A DNA stretch of 64,000 bases from Xylophilus rhododendri. Lineage in GTDB: Bacteria > Pseudomonadota > Gammaproteobacteria > Burkholderiales > Burkholderiaceae_C. Position 1 is the first letter of the stretch; every line of letters begins with the position of its first letter. Position numbers and translations under genes: made by a program. The stretch lies in assembly GCF_009906855.1 (NCBI RefSeq), contig NZ_CP047650.1, positions 5,518,001 through 5,582,000 on the forward strand. The letters run 5' to 3'. Shown one piece after another: positions 26,323 to 36,454 of this stretch. A model generated the notes under the pieces. That model saw nothing but the letters and a program-made list of their open reading frames with translations. It had not been told where the DNA came from and ran no database searches.

Positions 26323-27087
26323 ATGGTTCGGTGGATGACGCGGGCAGGTATGGCCCTGGGATGCGCGGCGGCTTCGATGGGCGCTTCGGCGGCGACGGCC
26401 ACCTTCCAGATCGATGTGCAGGGCTGTTCGATCTTCGGCAGTTCCGGCAGCTGTGCGGGCTTCAAGCCGTCGAGCTTCCAGGCGACCTGGACCTATGACG
26501 AAAACGCGCCCGCCGCGGCCGTCAGTTCCTCCGTCAACAGCCAGGGCAACACGGTGACGGGTTCCTCGCTCAAGCTGTCCGCGACCCTGGCCAGCCCCTA
26601 TGGCACGGCCGCGCAGCAGATGGCCGACATGGGCGTGCAGGCGTCGGCTGTCACCAGCCAGGGTCTGGTCACCAGCACCCGCACCACCACGCCATCGGGC
26701 GCCTTGGTGGCCGATCCCTACGGCGCCTACACGGCGCGGCTGGAACAGCAGGGTGACAACGCGAGCTTCGCCAACGGCGTATCGACCACCCAGTCGTACA
26801 TGAGCAGCCTCTCGGCCTATCTGGCCCCGGGTACGGTGGTGTCGGCGGTGAGCGGGGCGACCATGCAGACCTTTCTGGAAACCGCGCCTTACTGGAGCTT
26901 CAACTCCATCGCCTTGGTCAGCACCTACGCCAACGGCGTGTCGAGCTATGGCGAGCAGGATCTCTACGGCATCGCGCGGGTCGTGTCGCTGTCGGCCGTG
27001 CCGGAGCCGGCGACGGCTGGCCTGCTGCTGGCGGGCCTGGCTGGCGTTGCCGGCGCGGCGCGCCGCCGCAAGGCCCGGGCTCTCTAG
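26323..27087 (+). CDS. PEP-CTERM sorting domain protein
   Basis: 254 residues from ATG 26323. Signal peptide (MVRWMTRAGMALGCAAASMG, then ASAA), a secreted domain rich in Ser, Thr and Ala with only two cysteines close together (GCSIFGSSGSCAG), and a PEP-CTERM tail: VPEPATAGLLLAGLAGVAG and RRRKARAL. It is unlike the preceding PEP-CTERM protein outside the tail. Exported and probably processed by an exosortase encoded elsewhere. Function of the outer domain unknown. Confidence 0.85.
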   Translation: MVRWMTRAGMALGCAAASMGASAATATFQIDVQGCSIFGSSGSCAGFKPSSFQATWTYDENAPAAAVSSSVNSQGNTVTGSSLKLSATLASPYGTAAQQMADMGVQASAVTSQGLVTSTRTTTPSGALVADPYGAYTARLEQQGDNASFANGVSTTQSYMSSLSAYLAPGTVVSAVSGATMQTFLETAPYWSFNSIALVSTYANGVSSYGEQDLYGIARVVSLSAVPEPATAGLLLAGLAGVAGAARRRKARAL

Positions 27088-27099
27088 GAACGCAAGCCT

Positions 27100-28776
27100 C
27101 TAGACGGCCGAATCGACGAAGGTATCGGCCGCCGCCGCAGGGATCGCGGCCTCGGCGGCCACGGCATGGGCCGCCATGAAACGCTGCAGGTCGGCCATCG
27201 CCATCGGCCTGGCGAAGTAGTAGCCCTGGCCGTACCGCACGCCCAGCGTGCGCAGCTGGTCGAGCTGGTCGATCGTCTCGATGCCCTCGGCGATCACCTC
27301 GCTGCCGACCGCGGTGGCGATGGCGATGATCTCGGGGATCAGGCTGGAGCGGATGGTCTCGTCGCCCATCTCCAGCACGAAGGAACGGTCGATCTTCAGG
27401 AAGTCCGGACTGACCTTCTTGACCATGCCCAGGTTCGAATAGCCGGTGCCGAAGTCGTCTATGGAGATGCCGTAGCCGTCGGCCTTGAGGCGGCGCAGCT
27501 CGGGCGCCAGCTCGGGGGAGAAATCGTATTCGGTGACTTCGAGTTCGATCTGCAGATCGGTCCGGCCGACACGCGCCATCACGTCCTGCAGGTGGGCGTG
27601 GATGGTGTCGCGCCGCAGGTTCTGCGGAAAGAAGTTCAGCGCCACGGCGAAACGCGTCTGCGGCGGCAGGGCGGCGGCCAGTTCCAGCAGCGCGGCGCGG
27701 CTTACGGCGGCGTCGAAGGCCCAGGTCAGCTTGCGGCGGTTCAGGGCGGGGATGAACTTGTCGGGATAGATCAGCTTGTCGCCGTCGCGCAGCCGCGCCA
27801 GCACTTCGCAGCCGATCATGCGGCCGGTGGCCAGCTCCAGGATGGGCTGGTAGTGGCAGACCACCTTGTCGGGCGCGAAGAGATGGCGGATGCGGTAGTC
27901 CATCGTCTCGTAGGCGCGGCAATGGCGGGCGATGGCCCGGCTCAGCACCAGGCCGAACAGGGCGCAGAAGATCGTCGCCACCGCGAGGATGCGCAGGCGG
28001 AACACGTCCAGGGAATGCACGCCCAGGATCGACTGCACCGAAACCGGACTGACGCCCTGGACGGTGTCGGTGACGAACAGCCGGGCATGGCGCCAGTCGA
28101 AGCTCAGCTGCGCCACGTCGGGCGACAGCACCGGCTCGCTCCACTGGCCGTAGGTGCCGGTGAAGATGCGCCGGCGCTGGCTGCCGGCGCCGGCCCAGAC
28201 CGCGTCGGAATGTTCCCGGAAGGCGTCCTGGGTCGGCGCGCTGTCGGCCAGCACCTGGAAACGGCCGCGCTCGATGGCCGTGCCGCGGATTGAATCTTCG
28301 ATCGGCCCGACGAAACGCCGCACCGGCGTGTTGAGCTGGTAGCGGCCGATGGAGCCGTCGATGACGCTGCGGCTGGGCGGCGCCGGCTGGTCCAGCCGGC
28401 CGGCCCCGACGCTGCAGAACAGGCGCCCCTGCTCGTCGAGCAGGCCGATGCCGCGCACATAACGATGGGCGTACATCAAGGCATTCAGGCGCTTGAGGTT
28501 TTCCGGCTCGCAGTCCGGGCGAAAACGCGTGTTGAGTTCGTCCAGCAGGCTGCTGGTGTCGGCCATGACGGCCTGCATGCGCTGGTGGATCCGCTGGTGA
28601 CCTTCCTCGATTTGCTGCAATTTCAGGCCAATTGCCGCGAGTGCAAAGACCGCCAGCAGAAGCAGGGCGACGCCGAAACCGGCCAGATTTCCGGCGAGAT
28701 CGGGGTGTCGGCCCAGGACATGGGTCATCGGCCGATAGCGGTCGTGCCAGGCCGGCGCGTGCAGGGTCGTCGTCAT
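27100..28776 (-). CDS. CSS-motif/EAL domain cyclic di-GMP phosphodiesterase
   Basis: 558 residues. Two membrane helices (about 30-52 and 262-284) flank a periplasmic CSS-type domain with conserved cysteines in RFRPDCEPENL and LFCSVG. The cytoplasmic EAL domain starts at about 305; its signature reads EVL (GCEVLARL), but all catalytic positions seem present: NFFPQN, EVTEYDFS, IDDFGTGYSNL, LKIDRSF and AEGIET. It should hydrolyse cyclic di-GMP, with the periplasmic disulfide state as likely input. Its 3' end lies 12 bases from the converging PEP-CTERM gene. Confidence 0.9.
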   Translation of the reverse strand: MTTTLHAPAWHDRYRPMTHVLGRHPDLAGNLAGFGVALLLLAVFALAAIGLKLQQIEEGHQRIHQRMQAVMADTSSLLDELNTRFRPDCEPENLKRLNALMYAHRYVRGIGLLDEQGRLFCSVGAGRLDQPAPPSRSVIDGSIGRYQLNTPVRRFVGPIEDSIRGTAIERGRFQVLADSAPTQDAFREHSDAVWAGAGSQRRRIFTGTYGQWSEPVLSPDVAQLSFDWRHARLFVTDTVQGVSPVSVQSILGVHSLDVFRLRILAVATIFCALFGLVLSRAIARHCRAYETMDYRIRHLFAPDKVVCHYQPILELATGRMIGCEVLARLRDGDKLIYPDKFIPALNRRKLTWAFDAAVSRAALLELAAALPPQTRFAVALNFFPQNLRRDTIHAHLQDVMARVGRTDLQIELEVTEYDFSPELAPELRRLKADGYGISIDDFGTGYSNLGMVKKVSPDFLKIDRSFVLEMGDETIRSSLIPEIIAIATAVGSEVIAEGIETIDQLDQLRTLGVRYGQGYYFARPMAMADLQRFMAAHAVAAEAAIPAAAADTFVDSAV

Positions 28777-29175
28777 CCTGGAAGCTGGATTCCTCGGACG
28801 GGATGGCTGTTTGGCAAAAGCGCTTCGGCCGTACTGCGTGTCATGGAGCGGTATTGGTTAGGAGTGCGTCGGCCTGTCGAGCCCGATACGTTTGCTTGCA
28901 CGTATCAGCCTCGTTTCGGTTAATCGATGCAAATTGTGTTCCATGTTGGGTAAGCGCTGACACAAACGATCCAACCGCTGGGCGCGCATCCATAGTTCCT
29001 GCACATGGGTGACATTCTTATGACAGATCGCGGCCGTATGCTAGCCGGATGGGTCTGTGGGATGCATTGAAGGCGCTGTGGGATTTTCTGCTGCTGGTCG
29101 GGCGCTTCTTCGGATGGTTGCTGAATCATCTTTCATGAGCCGTGGGCCAGCGGTGGGCGGAGAGGGCACTTCGTT
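28777..29175. other. Gene-poor interval upstream of EAL gene and behind hipA
   Basis: This 399-base stretch has no long gene. It must hold the promoter of the minus-strand EAL gene. The GC content falls near 28,840-29,050, as expected for a regulatory interval. One very short frame (29049-29138) is listed separately; I recognise nothing else. Confidence 0.5.
29049..29138 (+). CDS. Possible 29-residue hydrophobic microprotein
   Basis: ATG 29049 opens a 29-codon frame, GLWDALKALWDFLLLVGRFF being the core, which would form a strongly amphipathic or membrane helix with three Trp and three Phe. The preceding bases lack a Shine-Dalgarno, but TATGCT lies just upstream, so a leaderless transcript is conceivable. 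Such size and composition fit small membrane peptides, including type I toxins. Could equally be chance. Confidence 0.25.
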   Translation: MGLWDALKALWDFLLLVGRFFGWLLNHLS

Positions 29176-30489
29176 TCAACCTTGCGGGGCGGTCCGCCGC
29201 AGCATCTCGGCCACCACCACATGCTGGATGGTCCTGAGCAGGCGGAGTTCGCCGCCCAAAACGGCCGCGCCCTGCGGGCTCAGCCGGTTCTCTGCCTCGA
29301 TGGCGGCGATGGTGGCAGGGACCGCCGCGGCGATGCCGGCGCGCAGCCGGTCGAGTTCTCGTTCGCCGATGCGTCGCGGCAGTCCCAGGGCTTCGCCCGC
29401 CAGCAGGACGTTGCTGCGGCCGACCTCGCCGAAGCGGGCGGCACCGGGCAGCGGCAGCATCAGATCGACCCGCGGCCAGTCTGCTCTTTCATTGACGATG
29501 GCGGGTGTCCGGTAGCTGGCCGTGGCGAGCATGTCGTACCAAGGCGACAGGTCCAGGCCTTCGGGGCCGACCACGAAGGACAGGTTCTTCAGATGGTTGT
29601 CGTCATTGCCGAGCAGCAGGTTGAAGACCAGCCAGCCGTAGAGGCGCAGTCGCGTGCGTGTCCGGTTGCGGCACTGGGCCACGACCTGTGCCAGCGATTC
29701 CAGCGAGGCCGCGCGGTACTTGAAGGCGCGTGGTTTGTCGAGCAACTGACAGGCATCGATGATGTGCCGGCGCCGCGTGGGGCCGTTGGCGTCGCTGTCA
29801 CGGTCGAAACGCTGGACCAGATACACCGGCTCCGGCACATAACGCCGATACACGGCCGGCACATCGCCCAGCACGGCCTGTGCGAGCCGCATCGTGAAGT
29901 ATTCGTTGATGACGGAGTGTGGATAGTCCTGTCCCGGATGGTCGGGCTTGAGGATGTGGGTGGACGGCTCGCTGCCCACCGGTTCGAAGAGTTGCCCTTG
30001 GCGCAGCACCACCAGCAACTTGTGCTGTGCTCCCGCCGCCGACATGCGTTTGGGCGCGCCGCTTCCGAGCGTGCTTCGTGGCAGGGCGCGGATACGCTGG
30101 CTCAGCGCCTCGTCGCTCAAGGGCCGCAACTCGCCGCCGCTGACCGGCCGCTGGCCGGACACACCCGGCGGTGTCAGCACAAGCGAGCCGGCCGATTCCG
30201 CGCCCAGGTACTGCAGCAGTGCGAAAGCATCGTCGCCCTGGATGCGGGCTTCCTTGCTGACCGCCTCGCGCAGGGTTTCCTCCGGCAGCAGGTTGTCGAA
30301 GTACCACTGCACGGGACGATGGCTGCCGCCGTCCTCATGCAGCACCTGGGTGCGCGCCAATGCGGGCGACAGATCGAAGCCATCCGGCGCCTGCCGCCAT
30401 GCCGGGTCGTAGCGGAAGCTCCACAGGTCCTGGCCTTCGTTCAGCGTGCCGACGAGGCGTTCGTTCAGATGGACTTCAAGGCTGCGCAT
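29176..30489 (-). CDS. hipA: HipA family toxin kinase
   Basis: 437 residues from ATG 30489 (MRSLEVHLNERLVGTL), close to the 440 of E. coli HipA; an upstream in-frame start at 30546 would overlap hipB far more. HipA_N couple: DGGSHRPVQWYFDNLLPEE. Kinase core: KRMSAAGAQHKLLV (nucleotide loop), HILKPDHPGQ (catalytic-fold Lys), the catalytic LLLGNDDNHLKNLSF, and LSPWYDMLAT with the metal Asp. HipA phosphorylates glutamyl-tRNA synthetase, or related targets, to stop growth. Its start overlaps hipB by 14 bases. Confidence 0.9.
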   Translation of the reverse strand: MRSLEVHLNERLVGTLNEGQDLWSFRYDPAWRQAPDGFDLSPALARTQVLHEDGGSHRPVQWYFDNLLPEETLREAVSKEARIQGDDAFALLQYLGAESAGSLVLTPPGVSGQRPVSGGELRPLSDEALSQRIRALPRSTLGSGAPKRMSAAGAQHKLLVVLRQGQLFEPVGSEPSTHILKPDHPGQDYPHSVINEYFTMRLAQAVLGDVPAVYRRYVPEPVYLVQRFDRDSDANGPTRRRHIIDACQLLDKPRAFKYRAASLESLAQVVAQCRNRTRTRLRLYGWLVFNLLLGNDDNHLKNLSFVVGPEGLDLSPWYDMLATASYRTPAIVNERADWPRVDLMLPLPGAARFGEVGRSNVLLAGEALGLPRRIGERELDRLRAGIAAAVPATIAAIEAENRLSPQGAAVLGGELRLLRTIQHVVVAEMLRRTAPQG

Positions 30490-30772
30490 CGCTCTGTGCC
30501 CGCTTCGCCCGAGGGCCGCCCTGGCGGTGCAGGGCCTGCAGTTCATCGGCGGCCGCCTGGGGAATGTCGGCCAGCAGGCGGATGCCCAACTCGTCGAGCA
30601 GCTTCAGCACCAGGCCCAGCTGCACGGTCGGCTTGCCGTATTCGGTGTCTGACGTGAATTGCTTGCTGACGCCGGCCGTGGCCGCCAGGTCGTCCAGCCG
30701 GATGGCGTTGTGGCGGCGCACGGCGCGAATGGCCAGGCCGAGTTCGGCGACGGTGGAGATCGGGATTTGCAT
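30476..30772 (-). CDS. hipB: HipB family HTH antitoxin
   Basis: 98 residues. A single XRE helix-turn-helix covers about residues 8-62 (AELGLAIRAVRRHNAIRLDD, ATAGVSKQFTSDTEYGKP), followed by a short polar tail typical of HipB. It should bind HipA and repress the operon by binding the 16-base operators directly upstream. It precedes hipA with a 14-base overlap, the usual antitoxin-first order. Confidence 0.88.
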   Translation of the reverse strand: MQIPISTVAELGLAIRAVRRHNAIRLDDLAATAGVSKQFTSDTEYGKPTVQLGLVLKLLDELGIRLLADIPQAAADELQALHRQGGPRAKRAQSDAQP

Positions 30773-30778
30773 GGCAGT

Positions 30779-30794
30779 TCCTGCGTTTGCAGGA
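30779..30794. promoter_or_regulatory. hipBA operator 1
   Basis: TCCTGCGTTTGCAGGA, a perfect inverted repeat (TCCTGC-N4-GCAGGA) beginning seven bases upstream of the hipB start codon. The TCC..GGA outer bases with a central N8 match the layout of E. coli HipB operators (TATCC-N8-GGATA). Confidence 0.75.
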
Positions 30795-30829
30795 ATTTTG
30801 CCCGAAACTACCGTTGTTGATTAGAAAAA

Positions 30830-30845
30830 TCCTGCAACCGTAGGA
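30830..30845. promoter_or_regulatory. hipBA operator 2
   Basis: TCCTGCAACCGTAGGA, second copy of the TCCT-N8-AGGA repeat, with starts 51 bases from operator 1. One inner base of the right arm differs. Confidence 0.7.
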
Positions 30846-30879
30846 AATTTCTAATTTCAAAGGTCTATCGACCCAAAAA

Positions 30880-30895
30880 TCCTGTGAACGCAGGA
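30880..30895. promoter_or_regulatory. hipBA operator 3
   Basis: TCCTGTGAACGCAGGA, third copy, 50 bases from operator 2 and five bases from the stop codon of the histidine kinase gene. The three sites are on the same helix face if the period is about 10.2 bases per turn. Confidence 0.68.
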
Positions 30896-30900
30896 TTTCA

Positions 30901-33279
<2,379 letters not shown>

Positions 33280-33584
33280 TTTCACCTTCCGGCTGTGGAC
33301 ATTATCTGGCGCATTGCTTATTTCATGAGGCGCTGGATAAACATTGTCGGACAAGGCGCCGGATGCCATCGCGATATTTCCGACGGCGGGATGAAATTCC
33401 GTAAGTGCTCCATCACTCTGCACGGTTCGAGGTGAGAATATATCAATGAACTCGTGTCCATCAATGCTCGAAATATCCGCGGATTCCTGAATGGGGGCTT
33501 CGTGATAATCCGCTGGAGCGCCACGCCCCCGATTTGATAGGCTTGCGCCCGCTCGCTCGTTTTTACTTTTATCAGGAGTTTTCC

Positions 33585-34061
33585 ATGAGCACGACACTCA
33601 CCCCCTACCTGAGCTTCGACGGCACCACACGCGAGGCCTTCGCCTTCTATGAGCAGGCCCTGGGCGGACGCATCGACGCAATGATGCGTTACGCCGACAT
33701 GCCGGCCCCGGCAGCGCCCGCCGAGGGCTGCGGCCCCAGCGCCGAAGGCATGGGCGAAGCGATCATGCACGCCTGCCTGACCCTGCCCGGCGGCGCCATG
33801 CTGTTCGCGGGCGATGCGCCGCCCGGCCGGCAGCACCAGGGCATACAGGGCGTGATGCTGACCCTGCAGTACGACACGGTGGCCGAGGCGCAGGCGGCCT
33901 TCGCAGCCTTGTCGCAAGGCGGCCAGGTCACCATGCCCCTGGCGCCGAGCTTCTGGGCCAAGACCTTTGGCATGCTGACCGACCGCTTCGGCCTGAACTG
34001 GGCGATCAACGGCGAGTCGATTCCGCGTGACCGCACCCCCGCCCCGGAAAGCGCACGATGA
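33585..34061 (+). CDS. VOC/glyoxalase family protein (PhnB-like)
   Basis: 158 residues from ATG 33585, preceded by CAGGAG. LTPYLSFDGTTREAFAFYEQALGG is the classic start of the PhnB-like branch of the vicinal oxygen chelate fold; MHACLTLPGGAMLFAGDAPP, FAALSQGGQVTMPLAPSFWA and FGMLTDRFGLNWAING complete two beta-alpha-beta-beta-beta modules. The family includes demethylmenaquinone-like enzymes and many without known role; there is no link here to phosphonate genes. Its stop overlaps the next gene by four bases (ATGA). Confidence 0.88.
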   Translation: MSTTLTPYLSFDGTTREAFAFYEQALGGRIDAMMRYADMPAPAAPAEGCGPSAEGMGEAIMHACLTLPGGAMLFAGDAPPGRQHQGIQGVMLTLQYDTVAEAQAAFAALSQGGQVTMPLAPSFWAKTFGMLTDRFGLNWAINGESIPRDRTPAPESAR

Positions 34062-34522
34062 GCGAGAACCTCGAACTCAGCCTGAGCCGGGATTTCCCCG
34101 TATCCGCCGACAAGCTCTACCGCTGCTGGACCGAGCCCGAGCTGCTGGTGCAATGGTTCGCCCCGCCGCCCTGGAAGACGCTGCGTGCCGACCTCGACGT
34201 GCGCCCGGGCGGCGCCAGCCTCGTTGTGATGCAGGGCCCCGATGGCCCGGAGGTGCCCAATGCCGGCGTCTACCTCGAAGTGGTGCCGAACCGCCGTCTC
34301 GTCATGACCGATGCCTACACCCGGGCCTGGGTGCCTTCGGCCAAGCCTTTCGTCACCATCATCCTGGACTTCCTGGACCTGGGAAACGGCAGCTCCCGCT
34401 ACACCGCCACCGTGCGCCACTGGACGCTGGAAGACCGCCAGGCCCACGAGAACATGGGATTCGAACAGGGCTGGGGCACGGCCGCCGCGCAGATGGGCGC
34501 GATGGCCGCCACATTGGGATAA
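34058..34522 (+). CDS. SRPBCC/AHSA1-type START-like domain protein
   Basis: 154 residues starting MSENLELSLSRDFPVSADKL. The AHSA1 signature YRCWTEPELLVQWFAPPPW is followed by DVRPGGASLVVMQGPDG, GVYLEVVPNRRLVMTDAY and a C-terminal helix QGWGTAAAQMGAMAATL. Such helix-grip proteins bind hydrophobic ligands or act as cofactors; they are often encoded next to a VOC protein, as here with a four-base overlap. Confidence 0.88.
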   Translation: MSENLELSLSRDFPVSADKLYRCWTEPELLVQWFAPPPWKTLRADLDVRPGGASLVVMQGPDGPEVPNAGVYLEVVPNRRLVMTDAYTRAWVPSAKPFVTIILDFLDLGNGSSRYTATVRHWTLEDRQAHENMGFEQGWGTAAAQMGAMAATLG

Positions 34523-34596
34523 GCCCGCGGGGGCTTCCCTTCGCGTCCAACGTCGGTTAAGGTTTGCTTACATTTTCTTCGCAGCAGGAGAAACCG

Positions 34597-35151
34597 ATGG
34601 CGAATGACGGCAGCTTCATCTCCGAGGTTTTTTGCGATGGCCGCACCTTTCACTTCGAGGCGGCGTTCACGGCGAGGCGCTGGTCGGCCACCATCTGGGA
34701 CGAGCAGGGCCGGCCACGCGGCTCGATCGCATGTGCCTCCACGGCGCCGCATCTGCAGGACGATGAGCTGGAAGACGAGGTGTGCGAGTGGGTGCACCGG
34801 TCGGTGCGGCACCGGGTGGGCGTGGTGCTGGATGCTGAGGCCAGCGTGCGCGCGGTGAACCTGCGCGAGCCGGTGGGCCCGGGGGCATCGAAGGCAGCGG
34901 CTTACGGGCAGCCGGAGCTGGCGGAAGACCCCGAAGTGCTCTGGCAGATGGTCGATGCCCTGGCCACCAAGTCCCGCACCGCGCTGCAGCGCACCCGTAC
35001 CGGCATCGCGCCGGCCGGCTTCCTGGTCTCGGCGCACGCGGCGCGGCAGCCGCCCTGCGAAACCCACGACGAAGCCGAGCCTATGAATGAGGTGGCGAGG
35101 GCGAAACCGCTTTACGCCAAATCCCCGGTGGCATACCGGCCGCCTGCGTGA
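34597..35151 (+). CDS. Conserved hypothetical protein
   Basis: 184 residues from ATG 34597 (GCAGGAG upstream). The first 80 residues look ordered: FISEVFCDGRTFHFEAAFTA, RRWSATIWDEQG, RPRGSIACASTAPHLQDDELEDEVCEWVH. The remainder is Ala/Pro/Arg-rich and low in predicted structure. No signal peptide or catalytic motif. The last 71 bases overlap the converging AraC gene, which is unusual; a missed frameshift near the 3' end or an earlier natural stop is possible. Confidence 0.6.
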   Translation: MANDGSFISEVFCDGRTFHFEAAFTARRWSATIWDEQGRPRGSIACASTAPHLQDDELEDEVCEWVHRSVRHRVGVVLDAEASVRAVNLREPVGPGASKAAAYGQPELAEDPEVLWQMVDALATKSRTALQRTRTGIAPAGFLVSAHAARQPPCETHDEAEPMNEVARAKPLYAKSPVAYRPPA

Positions 35152-35977
35152 ACACCCGGGTGAAGTGGCTCTGATCCGCGAAGCCGCAGCTGGTGGCGAT
35201 CTCGGCCAGCGGCTGCACCGTCTTGGCCAACAGGCCGCGCGCCAGTTCCAGGCGCTGGTGGGTCAGCCACTGATGCGGCGTGAGCCCGGTGGTCTCGCGG
35301 AAGGCACGGATGAAATAGCTGCGCGACAGGGCGCAGGCCTCGGCCACCGCAGCCACCGAGATCTCGCCGTCAAGCCGGGCCCGCAGCATCTCCTTGGCGC
35401 GTTCCTCCAGCTGCCGCGACAGTGTGCGCGGCCGGCGCGGCGAGCCGGCGATGGCGCCGCCGTACTGCTCCAGCAGGTAGGTGGCCATGGTCACGCCGAG
35501 CTGGTCGATGAACAGCGGGCTGGCCCGGCCCGGCCGCTCCAGCATCGGCAGGGCCGCGGCCGCCAGGTGCACCAGCACCGGATCGGGCAGGGCGGTGACG
35601 CATTCGAGCGAACGCACCTGGGTGTCGCAGCGGCCGTCGGTGGCGTTCTCGAAGAATTCGTGGGAGATCTCCAGCAGCAGGAAATCCATTGGGCCCTGCA
35701 GGTCGGCCCGGTAGTGGTCGGAGAAGTTGCGGATGTAGATCGCGCCTTTTTCGAAGGCATGGCTGGCCGACTCGCGGCCATGGAAGATGCGGCGCTGGTG
35801 GCCGTGGCCCATGGCGATGCCGACCAGATAGCCGCGGTCGGCGGCCGGTGTTTCCACCCGGTTGATGCCGTCGGCGGCCGCGCGCTTGCGATGGAAGACG
35901 ATGCCGGAGCCGCGCAGCTGCTGGTCCTGGTGCAGGCCGCTGGCCATGCAGCCCAAAGAATCCATCGCTTCCGACAT
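35081..35977 (-). CDS. AraC family transcriptional regulator
   Basis: 298 residues. The C-terminal 100 residues hold the double helix-turn-helix of AraC proteins: SVAAVAEACALSRSYFIRAFRE with TTGLTPHQWLTHQRLELARGLL, then PLAEIATSCGFADQSHFTRVF and AAGMPPGIWR. The N-terminal part (about 20-180) is a cupin-like sensing domain without recognisable ligand. No obvious divergent target; DoxX ends 51 bases upstream on the same strand. Confidence 0.88.
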   Translation of the reverse strand: MSEAMDSLGCMASGLHQDQQLRGSGIVFHRKRAAADGINRVETPAADRGYLVGIAMGHGHQRRIFHGRESASHAFEKGAIYIRNFSDHYRADLQGPMDFLLLEISHEFFENATDGRCDTQVRSLECVTALPDPVLVHLAAAALPMLERPGRASPLFIDQLGVTMATYLLEQYGGAIAGSPRRPRTLSRQLEERAKEMLRARLDGEISVAAVAEACALSRSYFIRAFRETTGLTPHQWLTHQRLELARGLLAKTVQPLAEIATSCGFADQSHFTRVFTQAAGMPPGIWRKAVSPSPPHS

Positions 35978-36028
35978 CCCAACACTCCCCGGGAGAACCC
36001 TAGATTCCCCGAGGCTAGCACCGCTTCC

Positions 36029-36454
36029 CTACGTCTTGCTTGCAAGGCCCCTGTCCGCAGCGGGCCGGCGCGCCGAAAAATCCCACAGCGCGACCAGCAG
36101 GAATGCGCCGACCAGGCCCAGATGTTCGAAGAAGGCGTTCTCCAGCATGAAGCGCTCCGGCCCCGCCACCTCCCAGAAGCGGTTGGCCAGGAAGGTCGCC
36201 ACCAGGGTGAAGCCTGCCAGGCCCAGCGCCGCGAGCCAGCGCCCGTAGCCGGCCACGATCATCACCGGCGCGACGATCTCCAGCACGATGGTGGCCAGGG
36301 CCAGCGGCACCGCCGGCGCCATGCCGAAATGCTGCAGCTCGGCCACCGCGCCGCCGAAGTCGAAGGCCTTCATCAGGCCGCCCTGCAGATAGGCCGAGCA
36401 CAGCAGCAGCAAGCCGCCGCGCTGCAGCCAGGAGCCGGTGGCGCGCGGCATCAC
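36029..36454 (-). CDS. DoxX family membrane protein
   Basis: 141 residues with four membrane helices: LQRGGLLLLCSAYLQGGLMK, FGMAPAVPLALATIVLEIV, WLAALGLAGFTLVATFLANRFW and LGLVGAFLLVALW. The layout and the GRW, ENAFFEHLGLVGAF segments fit the DoxX family of small inner-membrane proteins. Its start codon overlaps the stop of the amidohydrolase gene (ATGA, 36451-36454), so the two are translated together. Confidence 0.85.
   Translation of the reverse strand: MMPRATGSWLQRGGLLLLCSAYLQGGLMKAFDFGGAVAELQHFGMAPAVPLALATIVLEIVAPVMIVAGYGRWLAALGLAGFTLVATFLANRFWEVAGPERFMLENAFFEHLGLVGAFLLVALWDFSARRPAADRGLASKT

Noticed and set aside
28920..29129. 69-codon minus-strand frame in the gap behind the EAL gene
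   Set aside because: No Shine-Dalgarno, polar low-complexity translation and no recognisable fold.
34521..34536. AAGCCC-N4-GGGCTT hairpin at the end of the SRPBCC gene
   Set aside because: The stem is only six pairs, includes the stop codon and lacks a T-run, so I did not list it as a terminator.
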